Below are positions 30,175-37,803 of a DNA stretch of 64,000 nucleotides, one piece after another. Every line of letters starts with the position of its first letter. Positions within the stretch are counted from its first letter, which is position 1. The translations under genes and the position numbers were made by a program. The stretch comes from Candidatus Desulfovibrio trichonymphae (GTDB lineage Bacteria; Desulfobacterota; Desulfovibrionia; Desulfovibrionales; Desulfovibrionaceae). The notes below the pieces were generated by a model. The model saw only the letters and a list, made by a program, of their open reading frames with translations, ran no database searches and was not told the DNA's origin. The stretch lies in the NCBI RefSeq assembly GCF_002355955.1, contig NZ_AP017368.1, forward strand, positions 890,001-954,000, given 5' to 3'.

Positions 30175-30825
30175 ATGCTCGACATCTCCAAACTGCTGGA
30201 CGCAATCAAGGCCTCACCGTATCGTGAAATTGTCATTGCCGCTCCCCACACCGGCAGAATCACCTTTGCCGACATAAAACAGGGCGATGTCGTTCTCGGC
30301 CGGCAGGGGCAATGGAAGGAGAAGCCCGGCGTCCTGCTGGCCACGCTGGAACGCGAACACAACCCAAAACCGGTTCGCGCTCCGGAAAAAGGCGAAATAA
30401 GCCTTGTGCACAAAAATCTGGAAGGTCAGTACGTAGAAGCCGGCACCCCGCTTGTCGTCCTGCGCCATATGCTCACCCGTGATGAAGTGCAGAGGATCAT
30501 TCTGCAAAAGGCCCTGTATCTCTTCCGTGCTCCTGAACGGGCCAAATACTACCTGACGCCTGAGGCGGACAAAAAAATTCGCGCCGCCGACACGTATTCA
30601 GTTACTGTTCGCGACGGTATGGAGCTCTTCATCATGTCGCGCATGAAGCGTGAGGCCCCCCTGAACTATACCGGGCCGGACGGCGTCATCTATGAGGTCT
30701 ATTTCAAATACAACGAAAATATGGATGCGGGATCGCCGCTGATCGGCGTTTGCCCGAAAGGTCAACTGCAGCTTGTTCAGGAGATGATCATGCGCGTGCA
30801 GACAGAATGGACGGAACCGTCCTGA
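30175..30825 (+). CDS. Biotinyl/lipoyl-like protein of the carboxylase operon
   Basis: A 216-residue soluble protein following the carboxyltransferase with a five-base gap. AGGTGA immediately precedes the ATG at 30175; a GTG at 30166 overlapping the upstream stop is the alternative. The centre (about 55-100) follows the biotinyl-domain pattern, APEKGEISLVHKNLEGQYVE then AGTPLVVLRHML. Where acceptor domains have an A/V-MKM lysine, this one has RHML. A second, similar half is suggested near the C-terminus (YNENMDAGSPLIGVCPKGQL). It may therefore be a scaffold or a degenerate carrier rather than the biotin carrier; no other carrier gene is in the window. Confidence 0.75.
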   Translation: MLDISKLLDAIKASPYREIVIAAPHTGRITFADIKQGDVVLGRQGQWKEKPGVLLATLEREHNPKPVRAPEKGEISLVHKNLEGQYVEAGTPLVVLRHMLTRDEVQRIILQKALYLFRAPERAKYYLTPEADKKIRAADTYSVTVRDGMELFIMSRMKREAPLNYTGPDGVIYEVYFKYNENMDAGSPLIGVCPKGQLQLVQEMIMRVQTEWTEPS

Positions 30826-31163
30826 TGGGAAAAGCATTGCAGATCCGCGTCAGCGCCGTCACCTGGAACGAAGACCTCATGGAAGAGATATGGCCGAAGC
30901 TGTCGGAGCTTGCTTTCAGCGTGCCCATAAAACACGAAGGACACGGCGTGCTTGAAATGGTGCGGGCTCTGGATGAAGGTCTTATGTTCATGCAATGGTC
31001 CTGCGCCCGCAAAAAGGCCATGGGCGAAGGCATCCGCCGGGCCGCCGGATTGAAAAAAGCCCTTGAGGAAGCCCTTGCAAACTGGCAGCCTCGTGAGGCC
31101 AACGCGCTGAGCGATCAGCTGGAAGACACGCTTGATCAGTTGGAAACGTCCATTGTGGCCTGA
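30825..31163 (+). CDS. Hypothetical protein, 112 aa, carboxylase operon
   Basis: A 112-residue soluble protein with mixed charge and a helical C-terminus (KKALEEALANWQPREANAL, then DQLEDTLDQLETS). The ATG overlaps the upstream stop by one base (TGATG), indicating translational coupling to the biotinyl-like protein. I recognise no domain. Its position between carboxylase genes and ssb may reflect a conserved gene order in this group, but a function cannot be assigned. Confidence 0.7.
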   Translation: MGKALQIRVSAVTWNEDLMEEIWPKLSELAFSVPIKHEGHGVLEMVRALDEGLMFMQWSCARKKAMGEGIRRAAGLKKALEEALANWQPREANALSDQLEDTLDQLETSIVA

Positions 31164-31196
31164 AAATTTCTTCACCTTTACTACAGGAGTTCTGTC

Positions 31197-31700
31197 ATGT
31201 TGAATAAAGTCATGATCATCGGCCGCCTTGGCCGCGACCCGGAACTGCGCTACACACAGAGCGGATCGCCGGTCGCAACCCTGAATGTCGCCACGGACGA
31301 ATCTTACACGGATCGCGAAGGCAACAAGGTGGAACGCACGGAATGGCACCGTGTCGCCGTTTTTCAGCGTCAGGCTGAAAACTGCGCCAATTTTCTCTCA
31401 AAGGGCAGTCTCGTCTATGTGGAAGGCTCGCTGCAAACGCACAAATGGCAGGATCAAAGCGGGCAGGACAAATACACCACGGAAATCAGGGCACAACGCG
31501 TCCAGTTTTTGGACCGCAAGAGCGATTCCCCGCGCGGAGGCGCCCACGGCGGCTTTGAAGACGACCATGCCGGTCAGGACGCGCCTGCCCGGCCTCAGGG
31601 CGCACGTCCGGGAGGCAATCAGCAGCCCAAAGCCGCGCAGGAAGACCTGGGACCGGCCTTCCCTTCAGAAACCGCCAATATGGACGAAGTGCCTTTTTAG
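31197..31700 (+). CDS. ssb: Single-stranded DNA-binding protein
   Basis: A 167-residue protein with an N-terminal OB fold (1-110; NKVMIIGRLGRDPELRYTQS, then WHRVAVF and LVYVEGSLQTHKWQD). A disordered Gly/Pro/Gln-rich linker follows, and the acidic C-terminal tip (DEVPF) recruits repair and replication proteins. GGAG precedes the ATG by about seven bases. It starts 33 bases after the previous gene. Confidence 0.96.
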   Translation: MLNKVMIIGRLGRDPELRYTQSGSPVATLNVATDESYTDREGNKVERTEWHRVAVFQRQAENCANFLSKGSLVYVEGSLQTHKWQDQSGQDKYTTEIRAQRVQFLDRKSDSPRGGAHGGFEDDHAGQDAPARPQGARPGGNQQPKAAQEDLGPAFPSETANMDEVPF

Positions 31701-31880
31701 ACATTAGACCTTCTGATGAAATTCAGTCTGAAAATTTCCAAAGGGCGGTTGACTTTTTGTTCGATTATTCACAAGATACCCCCGCCGAAACAGTCTTTCC
31801 CGCTGCCTGCCTGCCTGCTCCCTGCGGATCGGCACGGTGAGGCAACGTCAAACCATATATATAACCCGGAGGATTCAACC

Positions 31881-33152
31881 ATGTCCAAACTGGTGCCCGC
31901 TCATGGAGGAAAAGGTCTGGTATGCTGCCTTCTGGAAGGCAAGGCGCTGGAAGACGAAAAGAAAAAAGCCGCCGGACTGAAGCGGATCGAGATTTCTTCA
32001 CGAGCCAAAGGCGATTTGATTATGATGGGCATCGGCGGTTTTTCGCCGCTGAACGGCTTTATGAACAAAGCGGCCTGGAAAAGCGTGTGTGAAAAAATGG
32101 TGCTCACCGACGGCACGTTCTGGCCGCTGCCTGTCACCCTTGATGTTTCCGCCGCTGACGCGAGAAATCTCAAAAACGATCAGGATGTCGCCCTCGTGCA
32201 CAACGGCGAAATCATGGCAACCCTGAAAGTAGAAGAACTTTATGAAATGACTGAAAAAGACAAGAAATGGGAATGTGAACTTATCTTCAAGGGCGCGGGG
32301 CCTGACTCTGAAAAATTCTGGGAAGTCGCCCTCAATGACCATCCCGGCGTCAAAATGGTGATGGCCCAGAAGGGATACAACGTCGCCGGCTCTGTCAAGG
32401 TGCTTTCCCAGGGCGAATTCCCGACAAAATTTCCCGGCGTCTACATGACGCCGGCCCAGTTGCGCGTCAAAATGGATGAACGCGGCTGGCAAAAAGTGGC
32501 AGCCCTCCAACTTCGCAACCCCATGCACCGTTCACACGAATATCTGGCCAAGATCGGCATTGAAGTCTGCGACGGCGTGGTGATTCACTCTCTGGTCGGT
32601 TCGCTCAAGCCCGGCGACATCCCGGCTGAAGTGCGCGTGCAGTGTATTGACAAGCTGGTCGAAAAATACTTTGTGAAAGATTTCGTCATACAGGCCGGCT
32701 ACCCTCTGGACATGCGCTACGCGGGCCCGCGCGAAGCTCTGCTCCACGCCACCTTCCGCCAGAATTACGGCATCAACAACCTGCTTGTCGGCCGTGACCA
32801 CGCAGGCGTGGGCGACTTTTACGGCATGTTTGAAGCCCAAGAAATCTTCCGCAGGATTCCCCGCCCCTCAGATCCCGCCAAACGCCTGCTCTGCGAGCCG
32901 CTGAACATTGACTGGACGTTTTACTGCAAAAAGTGTGACGGCATGGCCAGCATGCGCACCTGCCCACATTCCAAGGAAGACCGCGTTATCCTCTCTGGCA
33001 CGAAACTGCGCAAAATGCTCTCTGAAGGCGCTGAAGTTCCGGATCACTTCGGGCGCAATGAAGTTCTTGTCATCCTGCGCGAATACTATTCCAGCCTGAC
33101 GGAAAAAGTGGAAATCAAAATGCAGCGCGCCGCCGCCGGTTTCACTATGTAA
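31881..33152 (+). CDS. sat: Sulfate adenylyltransferase (ATP sulfurylase)
   Basis: A 423-residue enzyme that activates sulphate to adenosine 5'-phosphosulphate, the first step of dissimilatory sulphate reduction. It has the N-terminal PUA-like domain, the nucleotide-binding stretch [16 protein letters not shown] (HxxH-like), the [20 protein letters not shown] region, [12 protein letters not shown], and a C-terminal Cys-containing segment ([15 protein letters not shown]). The ATG at 31881 is chosen because GGAGG precedes it; the open frame extends 55 codons upstream without family similarity. A strong terminator follows. This gene is the main evidence for sulphate-reducer ancestry. Confidence 0.97.
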   Translation: MSKLVPAHGGKGLVCCLLEGKALEDEKKKAAGLKRIEISSRAKGDLIMMGIGGFSPLNGFMNKAAWKSVCEKMVLTDGTFWPLPVTLDVSAADARNLKNDQDVALVHNGEIMATLKVEELYEMTEKDKKWECELIFKGAGPDSEKFWEVALNDHPGVKMVMAQKGYNVAGSVKVLSQGEFPTKFPGVYMTPAQLRVKMDERGWQKVAALQLRNPMHRSHEYLAKIGIEVCDGVVIHSLVGSLKPGDIPAEVRVQCIDKLVEKYFVKDFVIQAGYPLDMRYAGPREALLHATFRQNYGINNLLVGRDHAGVGDFYGMFEAQEIFRRIPRPSDPAKRLLCEPLNIDWTFYCKKCDGMASMRTCPHSKEDRVILSGTKLRKMLSEGAEVPDHFGRNEVLVILREYYSSLTEKVEIKMQRAAAGFTM

Positions 33153-33171
33153 ATAAACCGCAACAGCATTA

Positions 33172-33205
33172 CGAAAAAGGCGTTCTGAAAAGGGCGCCTT
33201 TTTCG
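33172..33205 (+). terminator. Rho-independent terminator after sat
   Basis: A perfect 11-base stem, CGAAAAAGGCG (33172-33182) with CGCCTTTTTCG (33195-33205), and a 12-base loop. The stem itself supplies the U-tract, and it could work in both directions. Confidence 0.9.
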
Positions 33206-33290
33206 CACGCAAAAACACGCTTTACTAACAACAAAAAACAATCTATATTTTATCGTCGTTCTTGCGGTCTGCCAACTCCAGAGGTATTTC

Positions 33291-34268
33291 ATGAATCGCC
33301 CCCGTGAAGTGCTTACCGGCTCTTTGTCCATTACGCTTCTTGCCGCGGCTTTCTGCATCTGGAGCGTCTTCGGCAACGACATCAATTTTTGTGTTACTGC
33401 AGGATGCTCCCTGTATCAGGACTTCACGCTCAACGGCATTTCGCTGTGGCTGGTCGGCACAGGCGTTTTCGCCGTGCTGGCCCTGCTGTCTCTCGTGGGC
33501 GCGGCATCCTTGGGCCGCGCAGTCGCGGGCATTGCCCTGACAGGCGATATCTGCCTGCTGCTGCTCATGACACTTACCGCCCCATGCGTAAGCTGCCTCA
33601 TCGCGGCCCTGTTTTTTGCCGCAAGCTACATGAGCTTCAGCCATGCCGAAACAGGGGCGATCCGCATCAGCAACGCAAGACGGCGCCGTTCACTTCTGCT
33701 CTGGGTTTGGGCATTGCTTTTCACAATCAATATCGGCGCCCTCGTCCGCTCCCAGAGCGAAATCTGGCCAATTATCCCGGCGGATGACGAAGTAACGACA
33801 CGCCTTTTTTTCTCCCCTTCCTGCTCCGGTTGTCAGGAAGCGGTCACCATGCTCTCCGGCCATGTGGATGTGGCTTTCTACCCGATTGGGGAGAATGACG
33901 CAGACATTTACAAAATCGCACAGATGCGCGAACTGCTGGACACAGGCATGAACCTTGCCGAAGCGCTTGCCCGGTCGCGGGAGGTGCAGGCGCCGCACGG
34001 CTTTTCGTCTTTCAGTCCCGACATGCTCTTGCTGCGTTTCAGAATGCTACGCAACAAGGCCCATATTTTTTCAGCAGACGCCCAATCAGTGCCTTTTTTT
34101 GAATATCAGGGCTTGCCGGCCGCGCTGCTCATGCAAAAAAAACAGACAGGAACGCTGCCGCCGCAAGGCCGTGGGCAAGATAATCTTTCACGCGACGGCT
34201 CTGATGCAACACTCCCCCTTGATTCCCCCTCAGAAGAACGTTGCGGCGCAACCACGCCCTGTCCTTAG
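33291..34268 (+). CDS. VKOR-like membrane protein with thioredoxin-like domain
   Basis: A 325-residue protein. The N-terminal 150 residues have about five membrane segments with a cysteine pattern like vitamin K epoxide reductase homologues: C34 and C39 (FCVTAGCS) after the first segment, and a C99-x-x-C102 pair (PCVSC) in a later one. A periplasmic thioredoxin-like part follows, with C178-x-x-C181 (SPSCSGCQEA) after a beta strand. In bacterial VKOR-Trx fusions the membrane half reoxidises a periplasmic disulphide-forming partner using quinone. The C-terminal 40 residues are Ser/Pro-rich and look disordered. AGAGGT lies before the ATG. No dsbA is nearby. Confidence 0.65.
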   Translation: MNRPREVLTGSLSITLLAAAFCIWSVFGNDINFCVTAGCSLYQDFTLNGISLWLVGTGVFAVLALLSLVGAASLGRAVAGIALTGDICLLLLMTLTAPCVSCLIAALFFAASYMSFSHAETGAIRISNARRRRSLLLWVWALLFTINIGALVRSQSEIWPIIPADDEVTTRLFFSPSCSGCQEAVTMLSGHVDVAFYPIGENDADIYKIAQMRELLDTGMNLAEALARSREVQAPHGFSSFSPDMLLLRFRMLRNKAHIFSADAQSVPFFEYQGLPAALLMQKKQTGTLPPQGRGQDNLSRDGSDATLPLDSPSEERCGATTPCP

Positions 34269-34320
34269 ATATGAACCTGCAGGGAAACGGGCAGCCGGGT
34301 AATAAAATTTTCATTTGTGC

Positions 34321-34350
34321 TTGACAGTTTTCGTATTTTGTTTGTATAGA
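34321..34350 (+). promoter_or_regulatory. Consensus-like sigma-70 promoter for the autotransporter locus
   Basis: A perfect TTGACA (34321-34326), an 18-base spacer and TATAGA (34345-34350). It lies about 265 bases upstream of the autotransporter ATG, so the mRNA would carry a long leader that includes the (AC)10 tract and a hairpin. Confidence 0.65.
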
Positions 34351-34397
34351 GAGAAAAACCTCATGGTTTTTTGCATTGTAACGTAAAGGCATAGTGC

Positions 34398-34619
34398 ATG
34401 TGGTCAGGGCAAGGACAAATTTTCCCGCGCGGAGCGGAGAGAGATTCGGGCGAAGCTGACGGTTTCGGCCCGATTCTTGCTACACACACACACACACACA
34501 CTAACTCCGCAGTGCCGCGCTGTCCGCCGCAAGGTTCAGCGCGGCTTTCGGCGTTTCCTTCGGACATGGTGAATTCAGCATTATCGTTTACATATAAAAA
34601 CAGGGGAAGGAATTTATGA
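34398..34619 (+). CDS. Possible coupled leader ORF carrying the (AC)10 repeat
   Basis: A 73-residue open frame starting eight bases after AAAGG, running through the (AC)10 tract (encoding THTHTHT) and stopping in an ATGA overlap with the autotransporter start at 34616. There is no recognisable domain. The overlap and ribosome site suggest a leader peptide coupled to the large gene. Gain or loss of one or two AC units would shift its frame and remove the overlap. There is no proof it is translated; it may be an open frame by chance. Confidence 0.35.
   Translation: MWSGQGQIFPRGAERDSGEADGFGPILATHTHTHTNSAVPRCPPQGSARLSAFPSDMVNSALSFTYKNRGRNL
34482..34501 (+). repeat. (AC)10 dinucleotide repeat
   Basis: Ten uninterrupted AC units in the leader between promoter and autotransporter start. 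Such tracts are slippage-prone during replication. Confidence 0.97.
34514..34545 (+). promoter_or_regulatory. Hairpin in the autotransporter leader
   Basis: A perfect 9-base stem, GCCGCGCTG (34514-34522) and CAGCGCGGC (34537-34545), with a 14-base loop, followed by a weakly T-rich stretch. It could act as an attenuator or mRNA-stability element; the T-run is too short for a confident terminator. Confidence 0.4.
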
Positions 34620-37600
34620 AAAGAAACTACGTAAAGCAGTTTATGGTTACTCTGATAACCATAACCATGTTTACAGCGTATCCGTTTTTTACCCGGGCGG
34701 AAGATCTTAATGGTGGTGGAAAGTTGCCTTCAGACTTGTCCACCGGCTTGATTGATCTAGCAAGAGGGGAAACGGGCGGTTTGAAAAAACTTATTTCTGA
34801 TGCTGTAGAGCTTGCTATAACCAGTTTTGGTGGTACAGCTTTTCCGTCAGATGCGATGATTGAACCAACAACAAATCTTGGTGGATACCATTTCAAGGAT
34901 TATGCTGGTAACAATGCTGTACTATATGGCAATATCGGCAATCTTAGTGAAATTGTGTTCAACAATAATACAGTAACCTTTGAGGTGGGCGACAATCTAC
35001 GAGGCGGCGGCGTATTAAGAGCTGGTGAGAATCAACAGATAGGCGCCATCGACAATGCTATTTTCAGTAATAACACAGTAACAAAAAATGGAGACGGCGA
35101 TTTCCAGGGTGGCGGCATTATCGGAGCCTATCGGGGAACTATAGGCGATATCAGCAACAGTATATTTAACGATAACATCGTAACAGCCACCGAAATAATG
35201 CGTGGTGGTGGGATAGTTGGTGTTTATGGTGTTCAGGAAGCTTCAGCCATTGGTGCCCTTAAGAACAATATATTCAGCGGCAACACGGTAACAATCGCCG
35301 ACACTATGGCAGGTGGTGGGATAGTTGGTGTTCATAGTAGTCAGGAAGCTTCAGCCTCTATTGGTGCCGTTAAGAACAATATATTCAGCGACAATACGGT
35401 AACAATCGACGCAGTAATTCGTGGTGGTGGGATAGTTGGAGTTTACACTGATAACCTGCAAAGTGCCGATGGGACATATATAGGAGATATTACAGATAAC
35501 ATATTCAGCGGTAATACGATCATTGCTTCTGGAGTTGTTGGTGGTGGTATTGTTGGTGCTGATACATACAGCACAATAGGCGATATTGTCAATAATGTTT
35601 TCGATAACAATACTGTAATTACCACGGGCTCACTTTGGACAGGTGGTATTGTTGGTGCTTTAAATCAGAGTACTATTGGCGATATTATTGATTGTACGTT
35701 CACCAACAATGTTATTTCTGCTATAGATATTAATGGCGGTATTGTTGGTACTTTAACAAGTACAATAGGCGATATCAGTGGCAGTATATTTGCTGATAAT
35801 ACAATTACAGCAAGAGGTAATATACGTGCCGGAATACTGTATCTTGAAGATAGTTTGACAGTCACTGATAGTCAGTTTACAGATAATATATTTACTTCTT
35901 TGCAGACGTATGATTCGGGTCGTGTATACGGTGGTGCCATTACACTGGATACCGGCACCGACATCGCCGCTTCTTCTGGGACTTTGTCCTTAACTATAGT
36001 TGCAACTGCCGGCAACACAACGATTTTCCGGAACAACGAGATTAATGATATTGATGGAAAACGGACCAATTCCATCTCTATCCGATCGACGACACCGATA
36101 ATCGAACCCCATAGCAATGCTGACGCGACTCTTGTCATTTCCCCATTCTCGGGTGGTGATGTATATTTGTATGACCCCATCTATGTGGAACAGGACAACG
36201 GTAAAACATTCGGAATGGAAGTTACTCAGGATGGATACTTTTACTGGGGCGGCGATAACAAGTTTATTGTAGACGCGCCCGATGCTGAAAAAAATATTGT
36301 CAATTTGCGTCAGTATACTAATACATCGTTAATGAGCGGTTTCAATTTGGATGCGCCCAATCACGATTTTAATATGAGTCGTTATGCAAATCTGCATATA
36401 TATCCTGGAAGCAGCATGACTGTGCATGCGGCCGATTTAAGAGGAATGTTAGCATTTTATCTGCGAGGTATTCCAGTCAATAATCAAGATAATCCAGTGT
36501 TAACTGTTACAGCGGACAGCATCAGTATTGATGGAATGTGGCCACAACTAGATTTCTCTGGCGATGTTGAACCATTGCAGTTTGGCGACAAATACTATCT
36601 GCTTCGCGGAAGTACAGAATTGGCAGGTAATATTAAAGACAGCGGAATTCAAACAATACAACACGGTTCTCTTCTTGAATTCACTTTTCAGTTGAGGAAA
36701 GACGGCGACAACGACTTCGTTGCTGAACTTATTGAATCTGACGGCCCAGGCGGCGGTGGTACTCCTGTTGTACCCGGTGCCAAATCGATAACCGAAGGAG
36801 CCTCTGTTGGGGCAGCTCTTGCCAATCAGGGTGCGGACCTTGCGGCAGGCGCAGGTATGGGAAGCGCAATCAATTCTGCGAAAGAAGATGCCTGGGGTGC
36901 TTTCGCTGTTGTTGATGCAAGCAGCATGCGTTATAACACCGGTTCATATATTGACACAAGCAGTGTAAATTTGATGGCCGGTATTTCACGTAATATAAAT
37001 ACGGAAATCGGTAAACTGACTGCCGGTGCCTTTTTTGAATATGGTGGAGCTTCATACGATATTCATGGAAGCGGCAACACTTCCTATATTGGTGGCGGTT
37101 TGCTGGGTCACTTAAAGTTCAATGATGTCGGCCCGGGTCACTTCTATACAGAAGCCGCGGCCCGCATCGGTGGACTCAATAATGATTATGAATCCACCAG
37201 ACTGAAGGATGTTTCCGGACGCAAGGCCTCGTTTGATACGGAATCGACGTATTACGGTATTCACGCCGGTGTGGGCTATGTGTGGAACATCACCGAGGAA
37301 GCCTCTCTTGATGTGTACGGCAAATACTTCTGGTTGCACCAGGACGGCAATGACGCAACAATTTCCACAGGCGAACCGGTAAGTTTTGATCCGATTGATT
37401 CTCATCGTCTGCGTGGCGGAGCTCGATTTGCCTATGCAATCAACGAGTATATCAGCCCTTATATCGGTGCGGCCTTCGAATATGAATTTGACGGCAAGGC
37501 AAGAGCGTCTGTATGGGGCTATGATCTCAAGGCTGCGAAGTTCGAAGGAGAGACGGGCATTGGTGAAGCGGGTTTGGTTTTTAAACCTTCCAGCAAATCT

Positions 37601-37687
37601 CCGTGGCTCGTTGATCTCGGCGTGCAGGGCTATGTCGGCAAACGCGAAGGCGTGAGCGGTTCCCTCCGCGTGGGACTGGAATTCTAG
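34616..37687 (+). CDS. Autotransporter adhesin-like outer-membrane protein
   Basis: A 1023-residue type V secreted protein. It has a signal peptide (1-28; core FMVTLITITMFTAYPFF then TRA-E). The passenger (about 100-430) holds roughly ten repeats of a pattern IGxIxNxIFxxNTVT...GGGIVG, typical of a right-handed beta-helix. A linker with SDGPGGGGTPVVPGAKS follows, then a C-terminal autotransporter beta-barrel of about 270 residues ending in aromatic F (RVGLEF). AAGGA precedes the ATG. Codon and base use are visibly AT-richer than the flanking genes, suggesting acquisition or relaxed selection. No protease motif is seen in the passenger, so adhesion or surface display is likelier than proteolysis. 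Confidence 0.9.
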   Translation: MKRNYVKQFMVTLITITMFTAYPFFTRAEDLNGGGKLPSDLSTGLIDLARGETGGLKKLISDAVELAITSFGGTAFPSDAMIEPTTNLGGYHFKDYAGNNAVLYGNIGNLSEIVFNNNTVTFEVGDNLRGGGVLRAGENQQIGAIDNAIFSNNTVTKNGDGDFQGGGIIGAYRGTIGDISNSIFNDNIVTATEIMRGGGIVGVYGVQEASAIGALKNNIFSGNTVTIADTMAGGGIVGVHSSQEASASIGAVKNNIFSDNTVTIDAVIRGGGIVGVYTDNLQSADGTYIGDITDNIFSGNTIIASGVVGGGIVGADTYSTIGDIVNNVFDNNTVITTGSLWTGGIVGALNQSTIGDIIDCTFTNNVISAIDINGGIVGTLTSTIGDISGSIFADNTITARGNIRAGILYLEDSLTVTDSQFTDNIFTSLQTYDSGRVYGGAITLDTGTDIAASSGTLSLTIVATAGNTTIFRNNEINDIDGKRTNSISIRSTTPIIEPHSNADATLVISPFSGGDVYLYDPIYVEQDNGKTFGMEVTQDGYFYWGGDNKFIVDAPDAEKNIVNLRQYTNTSLMSGFNLDAPNHDFNMSRYANLHIYPGSSMTVHAADLRGMLAFYLRGIPVNNQDNPVLTVTADSISIDGMWPQLDFSGDVEPLQFGDKYYLLRGSTELAGNIKDSGIQTIQHGSLLEFTFQLRKDGDNDFVAELIESDGPGGGGTPVVPGAKSITEGASVGAALANQGADLAAGAGMGSAINSAKEDAWGAFAVVDASSMRYNTGSYIDTSSVNLMAGISRNINTEIGKLTAGAFFEYGGASYDIHGSGNTSYIGGGLLGHLKFNDVGPGHFYTEAAARIGGLNNDYESTRLKDVSGRKASFDTESTYYGIHAGVGYVWNITEEASLDVYGKYFWLHQDGNDATISTGEPVSFDPIDSHRLRGGARFAYAINEYISPYIGAAFEYEFDGKARASVWGYDLKAAKFEGETGIGEAGLVFKPSSKSPWLVDLGVQGYVGKREGVSGSLRVGLEF
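35204..35430 (+). repeat. Near-identical tandem repeats in the autotransporter passenger
   Basis: Two adjacent copies of about 108 and 111 bases (aligned GGGATAG anchors at 35210, 35318 and the next at 35429) share long identical stretches, including GGTGGTGGGATAGTTGG, TCAGGAAGCTTCAGCC and AAGAACAATATATTCAGCG. They differ by one inserted Ser codon and scattered bases. This points to a recent in-frame duplication of one 36-37-residue beta-helix unit. Confidence 0.85.
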
Positions 37688-37711
37688 GCGTTAACCGCCA
37701 ACGTCACCAGA

Positions 37712-37757
37712 TGCGGCGCGGTGTCGGCCCTTACGGGACGGCCCGCGCCGCACTTTT
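37712..37757 (+). terminator. Terminator between autotransporter and AsmA-like gene
   Basis: The stem TGCGGCGCGG (37712-37721) pairs with CCGCGCCGCA (37743-37752); further pairing is possible inside the loop, and CTTTT follows. It lies between two converging genes and may serve both. Confidence 0.75.
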
Positions 37758-37803
37758 GCAATACGGAAACTTCAGCATCGTCCTGGCAGACCTGGCAAGC
37801 CTC

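Noticed and set aside
34482-34501. (AC)10 as part of a CRISPR or other long repeat array
   Set aside because: It is a single simple microsatellite with no spacer-repeat structure. No CRISPR-like array was seen anywhere in the window.
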